NCBI GenBank assembly: GCA_963971425.1 | Contig: OZ020515.1 | Coordinates: 20,518,637 to 20,582,636, forward strand | Source: Bryoerythrophyllum caledonicum | Taxonomy: Eukaryota > Streptophyta > Bryopsida > Pottiales > Pottiaceae | Length of the DNA: 64,000 bases | Reading direction: 5' to 3' | Part shown: positions 1 through 12,040 of the stretch, in pieces | Numbering within the stretch: position 1 is the stretch's first letter | Layout of the letters: each line of letters opens with the position of its first letter | Translations under genes and position numbers: made by a program | The notes under the pieces: generated by a model | What the model was told of the DNA's origin: nothing | The model's database searches: none | Seen by the model: only the letters and a program-made list of their open reading frames with translations

Positions 1-2410
1 AACTGCTCTATCACCTGGAGTACGTCGTCCTGGTTCCACCTTTCAAAGCCCATTAGTCCCAGCATGTCTCCCCAACAGCGACGAAGTGGAGCGCAGAAAC
101 CACCAAACATACATGGGAAAAGTGCCCAACCAATGTCAACAACATCTTGGGCACATGCCGAGAGGCGTTTCGACTCTACTGCGTCCTTGGCTATAGCAAG
201 TATATTTGCTCTTGTCATGCCCGTAACTGGATGAGAAATTGGCGCTTGTCGTCTAAGTGAAATGCGGCCGTATAACTTGAGGGCACGGACAATATGGGGA
301 CAGTCCAGTTCCAACGACATAGGCTCCACCTTCACATCCGACTGTAGTGCAGCAAGTGTACAGTCTAACTCTTCCTGCGTATGAGACCAAGGACGTGGCG
401 GCAGTCCTGGAGATCCTTCCTTGCATAAAATTTGAAACATGGGGGACCATCCCCAGTCCCTGTCTTCCAAACGCATTTCTCTTTCGCAGTCGTACAGTCG
501 GAGCTGACCTAGAATATGTGACTTGCGTCGATCCTGTAGTGCAATTTCCGCATTGAGCCGTTTGGAGACATACAACGCCTTGTCCTTGAGATACTTCAGG
601 TACTGCTCCAGCTTGGTAAGTTCATTGTTTCTTCCATCGTGGTTTATCAACTCAATGTAAGGATTCCTGGGCTTCACAGACATCATGACAAAGTTCATTT
701 CTTCTTCATGTAGTGCGTCACGTTCTCCCGAAGCCTGCAATACATAAAGCGTCACAATCCAGGCATTCCCGCTTGCACTACAGAACTGTGAGATTAAGAA
801 AGTGAAATGAAACCAGAGTCAGGGTGGGTCCTACACGCGCGTACCTGTGCTTCTTTCCATGCTACCCACGGGCCTATAGAGGCAAGTATGCGGCCTCCCA
901 GCTCGTCTCGTGATTCTAGTATTCGAAGCTCGACCATGCATTCTTCATGGTTGTGTAGGAGTCTGCGATCAATGATAGTGCTAGCTGGTGATTCCTGGAT
1001 TAGGTGATACAGCCCAGGACTGCTCTGTACCTGGGGAGGAGGGCCAATATTCGGATACGTGTTCTCCACCGTCAGAGAGGCTGCGTAACGTTGGGCTTCT
1101 TCCAATACTTCTTCCCGCATAGAATCAACGGAAAACGTATAAGACGATATAGGCGCATCTTCATGCACTATATTGGACTGAAGGGCTCCCTTTTGCGGCC
1201 CAACCCGTGCAGAGGTATGAAATCGGGATGTGTCCTCAGGATCTTCTGAATGCAGATTACTGGAGTTGAGATTCTCTCACATCCGTGAAAGCACCTCTTC
1301 TTCAGCCTCTTGGTCATTTTTCCTCTTTCGTGCGCCTGCCAACGAAGTACTCTTCTTCCTGGCAGGACCTTTAAGATCTCCCTTGGGATGTGCAGAAGCA
1401 CGCGGCGACCCGTGGCGATCTCGTTTGGAATACCTAACCCGAAAAACCGGCTTCCCCGTATCAGAAGATTCTCGGTCGGCCTGCACTACAGTCTTGCTAT
1501 CCCTCGTGAACTTGTCCTGCACTACCGTGGTCCTCTCCCTCTCAACCATCTCCTTTACTACGCAATCTTTCTTCTTGTACACCTTTGTCACCTGTGGCTG
1601 TTGAGTAGTGCAAGGTCCCTCCTTCCGTGGCCTCTCCTTGGGAATAACTACATCCTTACCTGTCCCCCGACTGGTTTCCTTAACAGGCTCTTTAACCTTT
1701 TTGGTCTTTGGCTGCACTACACGGGGTAGCTCTACCCTCGGGTTCCATGGACGGCCTCCCTCTTTCTCTGGGAATTTCAAATCTACTTCCTGTAGGATAC
1801 TTTTAAGCACGTGTTGTTCACTCTGAGTAAACGTTGGATACATTTTCAACACTCCAGTTCCAACTTCCCTCCACTTATCACACTGATCCTTATAACGATG
1901 ATACGAAATTGCATTCTTGTCGCTAAAGTCTTCATGACAATACTTGCACCAATAGTAATAGTGCTTCTCGTGCCCAGGGTTCTCATAGAAGTGATAATGG
2001 CATGTGTAGTGCGCTTCGACTACCAGACTCTTGTATTCCTGTTCAGTATAGAGACATGCGCATGGAACTCTACCCTGTTTCAGCTCTGCTCTATAGACCC
2101 TCTCGCCTCCAATTGTATACCCCTGCAATGTAGAACGTAGCCCCTCAGATACCCACACCAAATTTTAGGACAACATTGAGTGCACAATTGAAATGACGTG
2201 CTACAGGTTATTCTGCTAATTGTGACGTACCTCTTGCAAACCTTGCACTCCGTTTAGCAGTAGCATCTTCCACGTCGCAAGTCCCAGACCATCTATAAGG
2301 CGCCTATCCTCGTTGACAACCAATTTTTCGTCCTCAGGGAAATGAATTCTAGGACTTGTCACACCAACACCTAGGAAAGATATGGAGCCAGTGCTTATGG
2401 CTGGGGGCAA
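1..2410 (-). pseudogene. Finger/Ulp1-family transposon-type gene, copy 1 (5' part, truncated by window edge)
   Basis: Same family as the gene at 8459-12911. Read on the minus strand, a first exon (about 2410-2228) holds the N-terminal motif NEDRRLIDGLGLATWK and seems to end at a GTACGT donor. The next stretch (about 2161-846) begins with RVPCACLYTEQEYKSLVVEA and a C-x2-C-x12-H-x5-C finger (CKYC ... HRYKDQC) that probably binds zinc, then a Lys/Arg-rich linker. A single in-frame TGA at 1277-1279 interrupts it; the frame is open on both sides. It ends near a GTACGCG donor, and a further exon opens about 735 after a TTGCAG acceptor and stays open to base 1 (motifs ELDCPHIVRALKLY and CAQDVVDIGWALFPC). 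The protease end lies outside the window. Function unknown; the repeated, decaying state suggests a mobile-element gene rather than a host gene. Confidence 0.6.
343..2012. repeat. Dispersed octamer GCACTACA, cluster 1 (7 exact copies)
   Basis: Exact GCACTACA or its complement starts at 343, 535, 709, 775, 1483, 1714 and 2005; one-mismatch forms lie at 1519 and about 1603. Several fall inside the reading frame, where the complement reads through as Val-Val-Gln. Chance expectation for an 8-mer on both strands in 2.2 kb is below 0.1. Confidence 0.75.
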
Positions 2411-3600
2411 TTGTGGTCTACTATCAGCTGTAGCCCCGCTACATCCTCCGCCCTATTTGGACCGTCCTGGCACAGGTTCTTCGAATACAAGGTCCGTATC
2501 TATAGAAGCATCGTTGTCTTCTCCTACACCGTTTCGCAGCCCCAACAATGGTTCAATCGCTCCATCAATACTAGTTTCTCCTACAGCGACCTGTTGCGAC
2601 CTTGCCCTCGTAACTCTGCGGTTGTTATCTATAGTACATCAGAAAAAGAGAGAAGACCCACATTCAGCGAAGAGCTGTTCTGGAGCAAAACGACAGTGAA
2701 GAACCCAGCTGAAGGAAAACGATCTCTTTGCGACCCAGACAATGCTATTAAAACTTTCTGCAACTCCATTCCGACCTCCTCCTCCCTGCCTCAACGGGAG
2801 GCCCCAACATTCACTAGTAACCCTAACCCAGTACAAGAAGAAACTCATCTGCAAGCTCCGGTGACGAATCACAATACCCAACACTTAAATTTTTGGCGCA
2901 GCACCTGTGTGCCCAAATCAGACATTCAACATGCCTTACCCCGACAACCCACCTGCAAGAAATGAAGCTACACTGAAGGAAAATACAAAGGCGCACTCAT
3001 CCCTAATCCCTGTTTCTGGAATTTCTATCACTCACCTGATTTCATCCCGTCGTCTTAATCTTCACAGAGAACTCCGCCACAACCATCGCTGCTGTCCCCT
3101 CTAAAACGATGCTACCTGAGGGATTACACCCAGGATTGTAGGATCGCGCTAAGGCCCCCCCCCACGCCAGCGCTGCTCCAAAACGAGGTCGCCCCACATC
3201 CTGCTTGGCAAAGGTGCGACTCATGTCTCCAATGAAGAGACCACCTCCGTTGGAGCTAAGCAGGCCTTCCTGCAGAACATGCAAGGAGCAGCACAAGGCA
3301 GGGCTACAAAGGCGAATGACTATATGAAGTAGCCACCCGTTGAGACAGGTGGTGGCTTTTATAATTTTCCAAAGTCGCGGTTGGATGTCTCCCAGCCTTG
3401 CAGGGAAATCCCTCATTCGCATTGACACTTCCACACCCTTCACGCTTTTAAAGAAAATAACCACCGCCAAGATTCCAATAAAAAGTAGGCCTCCAGACTT
3501 TGGAAACCGTATGTTCGTATGTTTAAATTTCTGCAATTGCCCAAGGTCATGAGAGTACATATGAGGAAACGATCATTAAAACCTATGCATGCTATTTATT
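2411..3600. other. 5' flank of copy 1, no convincing gene
   Basis: Open frames occur on both strands (for example 2411-2965 plus and 3042-3560 minus), but neither shows a recognisable motif or a homologue beside the second copy. I read it as promoter/leader of the gene to the left or unrelated filler. Confidence 0.3.
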
Positions 3601-4600
3601 ATTTACCAAAAATAATGTCATTTTCAATTAGATGTTTCCCAAAATTAAAAAATGAATAAAATATATAATCATATTAAGCTTCTAACTAGATCGTAAAGTT
3701 AATCAAGTAATACATGTTCGTTCATATATTGATATATTGTTGATAATTCATCTGTAATTTATGGAATACCACTTGTTGTTGAATTCTCTTGACTTCCTAA
3801 TGGTTTTTTTTATTTCACCCTTTTAACCCCTAAAGGACCGATGTCCCCTCGGGGGACGTTTTGAGTTTGGGTAAGGTACCACGTTCTCAATTCTAGGCAT
3901 TATTTTCTGAGATTTTTTTTGAACGGCCAACTTTTGATTAGCTTTGCGTAGACACAAATTTCGTAGAATTCCGACTTACGGTTCAAAAGTTACAATTTAT
4001 TTTCATTTACATATACAAATAGTGCAGCACTTTAGTGAGACATATCACAAATACTGTCACCAAACTTTAATAACTTCTAAATTCAATAGAAATTCGAGTT
4101 TTTGTCCATTTGTGTTGTAGCGGTGGTCCGGGTTTGATTCCCGTTGTTCTCGTTTGAGCATCGTTACAATCATCCGGCGCTATCGAGCTAGAGGGGCAGG
4201 AAATTCCAACAACTTGGGCCCCTATATTGTGACAAGGTTACTATTATAAATAAAGGTGGTTATATTTCACTACTTTTTTGAATAGTTGGATTTATGGTGG
4301 TTGTACGCCTGTTGGTAGTGGCTCTCCGATTTCTATTTTTCTTTTATGTAATATTATGGACATAGCATGGTGTATAGCAATTGTGTTTATTTCTCTAAGT
4401 GTATTTTTAATAAGTTTCTTTGGTATTTTATGTTTGGTTTTTAGGGTTTTCATAGGAGGGATGTATGTAGGTGCTCTAGCACCTGCTGTAATTACTATTA
4501 GTGGTTCAACTATCCAACTAAAGTTGATAATATCGTTGATGAGAGGTTGGTATTTTCTATCTTTCTCTCAATGGCATCTGGTGAGAATCTGTCATTACAG
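3601..4600. other. AT-rich stretch without a recognised gene
   Basis: Base composition falls sharply here. The short run TTTTAACCCCTAAAGG near 3825 resembles the end of the TIR element at 14545-15392. The stretch next to 4610 would be the 3' untranslated part of the LINE remnant. Confidence 0.3.
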
Positions 4601-4610
4601 TATGTGAATT

Positions 4611-6330
4611 CTATAAATTGTTTCCATGAAAATTGATGTTGGGAGATGTAGGGGGGTTTGATTGGTAGAATAGTCCTTTTATGCATAGTAGGTCTAGTTT
4701 TAGTCGTGCATTACATTGGCATCTTTGTTGTACGCATGTACATGGTAATAGCCATGGAGGGACTGTATTCTCTGGTGGTTTATCATTATATGTGCCCGCA
4801 TTCATGAGCATATAACATCTTGAATTTTTTGATGAGACTAGTAGTTTTTTAATTTCCCAAACTGCTTTATTGTGTCTTTTTGTTCTAAGCGCATGTATAT
4901 GGTGTTGCTTGCATTTTAGCAGTACATGTAACCATGTGTCTAGATCTTGGGAGTCGCATATTGAGCATGTGATTGATGGATATAATTCTCTGCCAAAAAA
5001 TAGTTGTTTTCTAGCATTGCCCATATATTGACCATGTCTTAGTTTTAGGAGGCATGTTTTTTGGGAGTCTGTTACCAGTTTATTAGTCCAAAATTCATTG
5101 GATAGTTTATCGTCAATGTCAGTGTTACTTATCCATTTATTTATATTGGTTAAATTTGAAAGTAATATGGTGTAGAATGTGCAAATTCATGTGGTAGGGC
5201 TGCATTGTGGTAATCTTTGTCTCTACCTTGTTTGGCTAGTTCGTCAGCTTTTTCGTTGCCATCTATATTTGCGTGAGCTTGTACTTTGTACAATGATGTA
5301 GGTTGTGTTCTTTGTTGCAAAAGTGTCACTATATCTTATAGAATGGTTTTGTCCGGGTGGTTATTATGTTGGGTGGGGTGTTTGAGTTGTGTTTGGATAT
5401 TGTACAGGCCATTTAGACAGTCTGTGAAAATGTGTGCAGGTTCATTAGGGTATTTGGAGGTAATAATTTGTAGGGTTGTGTATATTGCCATTATTTCAGC
5501 TCTAAAAATGTTTTGTAAACCTGGGAGTCTTATGGCTAGTTCTATATTTTTGGATTGATTGTATATTCCATTGTTATGTGTATTGGATTGAAATGGTGAT
5601 GAGATATGGGTCAGTGGAGGGGGGTGTGTGTACTCATATAGGGGTTCATAAATTCTTAGTGTTTCTTCGAGAAGATTGTTTGGTAGAAAAGGAAATTTAA
5701 TTTTTAGCATTTGTATTGATGGCGCATTTTGTGTTTGGTGTATGAAACCATATAATTCTTTGTGTATACTAGATGAGGGGTTTATTATTTTTTGATTATT
5801 TGTAATATATTGTGTATATGGGTGTTCGATGTGAATATGCCTTTCGGGTGGGTCTGGTAGTGTAGACATCTTGTTTAATAGCTTGGCAGTCCAATCCGGT
5901 TCGGGAAAATTTATTGGTTGGTGTTCACATGAATTTATGTTAGGGCTAATGGTTGTTATTAGTGCAAATAGTATTTAGGCTAAAGGGTAGTTTCTTATTC
6001 GGTTGAGATATGTGTTTAAGTGTGGGAAGTCTCTAATAGTAATTTGGTGGTATTGGTGATCTTATTTTAGGATGGGGGAGAAACTTTTTGCAAGGTGTTG
6101 ATACTCAGGTTGGAGTTTGATTGTACAAGAAATGAAGTATGTTTTGTATCTACGTTTATGAGCTGATGGGTGGGTTTCAAACACATCTGGCATAGGGCCA
6201 GGGTTGGTTTCAATATCCCCACATTTGATTAGATGATGTATATCATTATATTTGTAATAATATGTATTGATGGTTGTCTTGGATACATATATTGAGGTAG
6301 TTATAAAAACAGATTTTTAATAACATTTTG
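4611..6330 (-). pseudogene. LINE (non-LTR retrotransposon) remnant: 2A-like peptide, RNase H and C-terminal zinc knuckle, reverse transcriptase missing
   Basis: Minus-strand reading gives, 5' to 3': a frame opening near 6315 containing GDIETNPGP (6194-6220), which matches the D-(V/I)-E-x-N-P-G-P ribosome-skipping (2A) consensus; a stop-ridden link (about 6080-5870); a 178-codon frame (5869-5336) with the RNase H signatures FRAEIMAI and IFTDCLNG; an in-frame TAA, then DGNEKADELAKQ, the usual third RNase H motif; and finally RHGQYMGNARKQ followed by a C-x2-C ... H-x4-C knuckle (CSICDSQDLDTWLHVLLKC), ending at 4611. Only about 700 bp separate the 2A motif from RNase H, so the endonuclease and reverse transcriptase are absent. 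The codons are much more AT-rich than other genes in the window. No protein can be made intact. Confidence 0.75.
6194..6220 (-). other. 2A-like ribosome-skipping motif (GDIETNPGP) in the LINE remnant
   Basis: Nine consecutive residues fit the 2A consensus, preceded by HHLIKC, a context like that of known LINE 2A sequences. In such elements the peptide sits at the N-terminus of the replicase and causes co-translational separation after NPG. Confidence 0.8.
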
Positions 6331-6439
6331 TTTTGGTCAAAAAGTAAGTAGGTTGAAATAATGAGTTTTCGAAAAGATCTGTTTCTTAAACTATTTTGTC
6401 TAAAAATATGATTTCTAAAAACGGATTGATATTTATTTC

Positions 6440-6690
6440 AAAAGGATTTGTATATATTCTTATTTTCAGTCAAATTTCTATTTTTAGTAAGTCTATTTTA
6501 GTAAGTCTAGTTGTATATATTCTTACTTTCAGTAGAATTTCTTTTTTTAGTAAGTCTCTTTTAGTAAGTCTAATTGTATATATTCTTACTTTCAGTAGAA
6601 TTTCTATTTTAAGTAAATCTATTTTAGTAAGTCTAGTTGTATATATTCTTACTTTCACTAGAATTTCTATTTTTAATAAGTCTATTTTTG
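6440..6690. repeat. Tandem repeat, four units of 63 bp
   Basis: GTATATATTCTTACTTTC-like blocks start at about 6450, 6513, 6576 and 6639, exactly 63 bp apart. As 63 is a multiple of 3, both strands stay open across it, so the long frames here (6396-7019 plus, 6470-6700 minus) are explained by the repeat. It lies just 5' of the LINE remnant. Confidence 0.85.
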
Positions 6691-8020
6691 CCACCTTCAT
6701 CCCCTTCTATTTTTACCCTTCTCCACATTCTCAACACATTTCTAATCTTTTATCGCAAACTCTTCTCATCTTTATATATATCCAGTTTAATTTTACTATT
6801 ACCTATCCTTTTATCCCTATAATTTGTATTCCAATTTCTATTTTAGTATGTATTGTTCTATTTTTATTCTTTTTTCTGCTTACTTTTAATCTAGAATTTG
6901 TGTTCCTTGTTGCTTATTTGGTTAATTTTCCATCCCTTATTTTTTATTTCTTTAGGAACTGTTTTCTATTCTTAGTAATGTTGTTTGTTGCTATGTTATT
7001 ATTATTTGTATTCTTATGATAATGGTTTTCTACCTTACCCTTTATTTCCTTCTTACATATCCTCTCCGATTTTGTTCTTTTATTTTTAGTATTACTTGCT
7101 CTATTTGAAACCTTTGAAATTTTATAAATATCTAACTTCTTCCTATTTAATTTATTATATCTCTTTTTACTCTCCTTGATTTTCTTATTTTTAGACATTT
7201 TTATATTGCTTGTCTCTTGATGGTTTTTGGTTTTAGATTCCCTTCTACCCTTATGTATCTTTATTACAAAATTTCCATTATTGTTTTCATTATTATTGTT
7301 TCGTTTTTTATAATATGTAAGTATGATACTTATTTTCTCTTTCCTTTTATTATTTATTCTAATTCCATCTTCTCTCTTATTCTTTTTATTTTTTATTTTG
7401 GTTTTAATACTTTTGTTTTCAATTTGTATATTTAATCTATTCCTTTGATTAGTTTTGTCCTTTTCTTCTATTTTTTTTGTTTGTTTTTATTTTATTATTT
7501 GTTTTAATTTTTTTTTTTTTACTTTCTTGGTTTTATTTCCTTTCTTTAGTTTTATTTTAATTCCTTCGTTAGTTATATCTTCTCTTGTAGTTTTTCTTTG
7601 TTTTTTAATATTCTTCATTATATTTATTTCTTTTGAATCATTTCTAATCTTTGTACCTAATGTAGTCCCTTAATACTTTTTTTCCATTTTTCATCTGTTT
7701 TCCAATGTGGTTATTTGTTTGCACCAAAGTCTTTAACGTTGGTAACCTTATATTTTTTTAATACTTTACTAATTATATTTAATTTGTGAAATTATAATGT
7801 TTTCATCATGGACCGATTGCGGAAATGTATATAAATATTCTGAAAGGTACATGCAAAAATGTACATTTAAATTTTTTTTAAATAATGTACATATCAAAAT
7901 ATACAGCCGAACCCACAAAATGGCGGCAAAACATGATTTACCACATCAAAGCACTACACCTATTTTCCCTGCTACGATGAGGGGCTTGCATCACCATCCT
8001 CGTAAAAGCCAACAGAAACA
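6691..8020. other. Very AT-rich low-complexity tract
   Basis: Dominated by T-runs and TTTTATT-type words on the plus strand. The minus strand has short Lys/Asn-rich frames (6944-7198) that could be remains of a LINE leader or of a basic ORF1, but the composition alone explains them. Confidence 0.4.
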
Positions 8021-8028
8021 CTACAACT

Positions 8029-8191
8029 AACACCATATTCATTATATTGGGAGTTTTCCATGATTTTGATCTAGTGCACATTCAGCTCAACTCGAGCTGA
8101 ATGTGCATAGTGGGTACATTTTAGAGCTCAAGAGCAGCATATGTGTTAAATTGGGAGGCTCACAATCTCCCAATATAATGAATATGGTGTT
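8029..8191. mobile_element. 163-bp MITE (family AACACCAT), copy 1
   Basis: Perfect 25-bp terminal inverted repeats begin AACACCATATTCATTATATT. The interior contains a hairpin with 14-bp arms (TGCACATTCAGCTC). Flanks AACT and AATT could be a decayed 4-bp target duplication. A copy of identical length in opposite orientation is at 33211-33373. Confidence 0.9.
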
Positions 8192-8391
8192 AATTGCGTC
8201 GACCTGCCATTCTGCTCCGTACTGCAGATACTACAGCTTCCTTCAATCCCTTCCGTAGTACCAAGATCTCATTGTGCTCAAAACACTCCGACATCTGCAC
8301 ACATCATGGAAACTTTCATAATATGTTAAAAATTAAATGAATATAACCTTATCCCTAAGCCCTGGTCTTGGTAAACAGACAAATACCACTT

Positions 8392-11300
8392 GCACTACAG
8401 TCACTACAACACAATACACGATCTACACTACAGCACTACAGTCACTAAAGCACTACAATCATCCAAGTAGCCCGTAGAGCAGAATACTTACAGCATCCTC
8501 CGAGTCCCTCTCGTTGGCGGTGGTTTCCTTCAAGTACGAACTCAGTATCACAATGTAGCACGCCACATAGAATCCACACGTCCAATTGTCTGGTTGCTGT
8601 GGACAATTGGCATGGACCCATGACTGAATAGAGGCCGCCCTCTTCCACTCATGAGTACCCGGTCCGTGTCCATTGGCCATGCACCACAACTTTGCCATTG
8701 CCTCGTGGAGACGCTGTGGGCCATGGAAGTTCGGATTCGTGTGATAACCAGAATCAAACTTAAAGAAGCCCTCATCTGATATCACTGCCAAACTCCAGTG
8801 ACTGCAGTCAAATACAGGAATGAGCAGCATCTTGTCCTGGAAATTAGCAATGTAAGAGTTGTCCTCATAAAACCCACGTAGTCCATGTAGTGAAATAGAG
8901 TGATCAGTAAGGGCCCTTAGTGACACTGCAAACTCAGACTTGCAGATAAGTGTTCCAGGAGGTGTATCACCCTCAAACCACTTAGCAAACCAATCCATCA
9001 ATGGAAGACTCAATCCCATCCCACAAGAATCCAGAATCTCCATGTCTCCCTCCAGAGTCAGTCTGATCTTCTCTTTGCCAAAAGAGAAGTCCAAGTACCC
9101 TTTTGTCACACGGCCACCTGCTAGGGAGATTCGATCCATTGAGATATTGAGTGAACTGCAATAATAGAAAGCCTTTATTTATAACATGCGCATGTCCAAA
9201 TTCAGGTCAATGCTATAGTGAGCACAATGCTACATGAACTCTACGCACTACAGACTACCTTGGAACCATTTCGCATGATCATTAAACGACGGAAGCAGTG
9301 CATACTATGCTATTCCTCATGAAGTATCAAACATGGGAATTGTAGGGCTATACTACCTACTAGGTGTGTGGAACTCCTCCGTAGCTGGTCTCTGCACTAC
9401 ATCAGCGCCACCAGCAGCATCCTCGTTGGTAGGGTCCTCCTCGCTTGTGTGATCTTGTTGGCTTGTCAATGCTGCACCTTGGATGTCCCCTTCCACCAAA
9501 GCAGTGGCAGCGCCTTCAAAGGAACCCTCCCCTCCATGATCAAAGTCCAGTAGCCGTATGGGAGTAGAGCATGTTGCTGATCCCTGACCGAGCCTCAACT
9601 GAAGGTGATATGGAGTCTTACGGTGCCACTGGTTACATCCATCCTCCATAACCACCGGAGCTGGCATCTTTATGTGCTCGCAGAGAAGACGTCTCTCCCT
9701 CTCCCCTGACACTGCATCTGGAGAGATCTCAATCTCAGTCCAGTCCAATTGTAGCTGAAACCGAGTACCCACAATCTGGGACATCTGAGGAATCTCCAGA
9801 TGATCCAAGTTTATAGGACTACTCATCGACCTTGACTCTGGAGAACCTCCATCATGATATCCAAGAATCTTGAAGGCTAAATCCTGTTCCCTGCAGTGCA
9901 ACTCGGTAAGTGCGTCCACGACCTTCTCTACATAGGGTCTTAGATTCTCTGATGGTGGCTCCTGATTCTCCAACCCAAGCATAGCCCAGCCAAGGTCGAC
10001 GTTTTCTCGCAAGATACACACCCTTGAAAACACTTGAAACATCCATAGGAACACAATATACATGTGAGCTACAAACTCATGGAGAACTCAGCTGCTCTAC
10101 AGCTATGTCATATTATAAGGAAGATGCACAGTCTATGCAGTAGAAAGCACTTAGGAGACTCGATACAATAACACATTGTAACAAAATAAGTGAGCCAAAT
10201 GTTGAGTGTAGCACACCTCCTCACACTGGATTCGTAGTGCAGCTGGATCCTCGGGAGGAGGGGTGTACCACATTGCCGCCACTTCGAGTTTGTGCTCGTC
10301 GATCCGATACAGGTCTACAAGGGCACGTCGAGCTACCCTTCGAAGAAAATGTTCTACCTTCTCCAGCACAAGATCTTGACGCCACCCTTGGAATCCCATC
10401 AATGCAACCATGTCGGAGCACGATGTATACGTCGGTTCCCTCGTTTTTCCAAACGTGCATAGGAAATAAGCAAAGCCAATGTCAACCAGATCTTGGGCGC
10501 ATACGGACAACCGCCGTGACTCCACTCCATCCACAGCAATCTCCAGGAGCTTCGCCCTGGTATACCCTACACTGGGTGTGCTAGTGGTACACCGCGTCCC
10601 TCTGTCATCCTGGTATATAATTTTAGAGCACGCACTACATGTGGGCACTCTAACTCGAGACTAGACCTGTTAGTCCCTACGTCCTCCCCTAAAATCCGCA
10701 TTATCTTCTGTAGCTCGCCCTCGTTGTGCTTCCAAGGGCGCTGCGGTCCGGTACCTGGGGGGTCCCTGAAAAGTGCTTTGATAGAGAGGCGACCACAACC
10801 ACAGCCTCTCCTCAACTGCATAGGCTAGCTCCTCCGACTCCAATCCCTCCAAGGCTTGTTGTATGTGCAAGTCTCGTGCCTCCTGCAGTGCACCATCTAC
10901 ATATATCTGGTACTCCCGAAGCTGCTGAGTGTAGTGCAAATACAACTCAAGCTTCCTTAGTTCACTATCTCTGCCCACCTTGTCTTCCACCGCGGTATAT
11001 GGGTTCCAGCAGCTTGTAGCACGGTGTACAAAGGACTGGATATGCTCCTCATCGGAGAACGTGGAGGTTGGACCCTGCACAGCACGAGGAACGGTCTCCA
11101 AGCAACTACATTAGTCAACTACCACAAATTGCGTTGCACTACATCAACTCAGTATCCACGGGAGCTTCATTAGTTAGAAAGTTAGTGTCGTGCTTACCAC
11201 TTTTTCTAGGCGCCAATGTATCCAGTGACCGAGCGTTGGAAGCATCTTCTCCGACAGTTGCCCATTACATTCCATGCTGGTTAGCCGCTCCATGCATTCG

Positions 11301-12040
11301 ACAAGCTGCGTCAGCAACTCCTTCCCCACGACAGGGACAGGTCCTTCACTAAGTAGGTAGTATAGGCCCGGTGCGGGCACGGACTCTGGAGCATCACGAA
11401 GATCCTTAACATCCTGGATAGTAAGCAGGGCTGCTTCACGCTGAGCCTCCCGAAGTACTTCATCGCGTCTCGACACTAAAATGTGCGATACTGAAGAGTA
11501 GTAGGCGCTAGGTAAATGGAGGCCGCTACCTGCCTCGACCTCACGGACCTCACCTGGGTCTTGCGGAGGTAGAACTTCTTCCTCCATCTCTTCCTCAGCT
11601 TCATCGTAGATCAGAGTTCTTGATTTAACACGGAAATATTGGTGGTCGTCCCCTGTCCCTTCAGAATGTGCAACATTCAGCATGCACTCGGCTCCTGAAT
11701 CTCTAGGACTGTAAAATTCTCCTTCTGAATCCCCGAGCTCGATGGCGTTCCCTGATATCCCTGCACTACCTGAGTCTACCCTTCTCTTCTTCCTGCCCCT
11801 AGATTCCCGTCCCTGCTGCAGCCGCCTCAAACTTCTTCTCCTCAAGTCAGGCCCCTCCCTTTCGCTACCATCTCTCGTACCCTGCGACTCTGTCCTCGCC
11901 TGTCTTCTCCTCTTCCCCCTACCCCCACCCTCATTGTTCGTAGTATCATCTGAAGATCCCTGCGCGGAGTTGGGAAGGTCGGGAGGGCTCACCACAACAT
12001 TCTTCCTCCTCTGTGGACGCGTCGTAGGTGCCTGTAGTGC
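8392..12040. repeat. Dispersed octamer GCACTACA, cluster 2 (9 exact copies)
   Basis: Exact copies start at 8392, 8433, 8450, 9245, 9394, 10632, 10930, 11136 and 12033; near matches are at 10233 and 11764. Three lie within 66 bp just downstream of the protease stop. Outside the two gene copies I found only two exact copies in the rest of the window (20527 and 51554), about the chance level. Confidence 0.8.

Noticed and set aside
3042..3560. 172-codon minus-strand frame
   Set aside because: No motif, odd hydrophobic and basic mixture, and no counterpart beside the second gene copy.
4118..4160. GGTTTGATTCCCG resembling a tRNA T-arm/B box
   Set aside because: I could not fold a complete cloverleaf or find an A box at the right distance; at most a SINE-like relic.
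6396..7019. 207-codon plus-strand frame rich in Phe, Ile and Leu, looking like a membrane protein
   Set aside because: Explained by the 63-bp repeat and AT-rich composition; no conserved motif.
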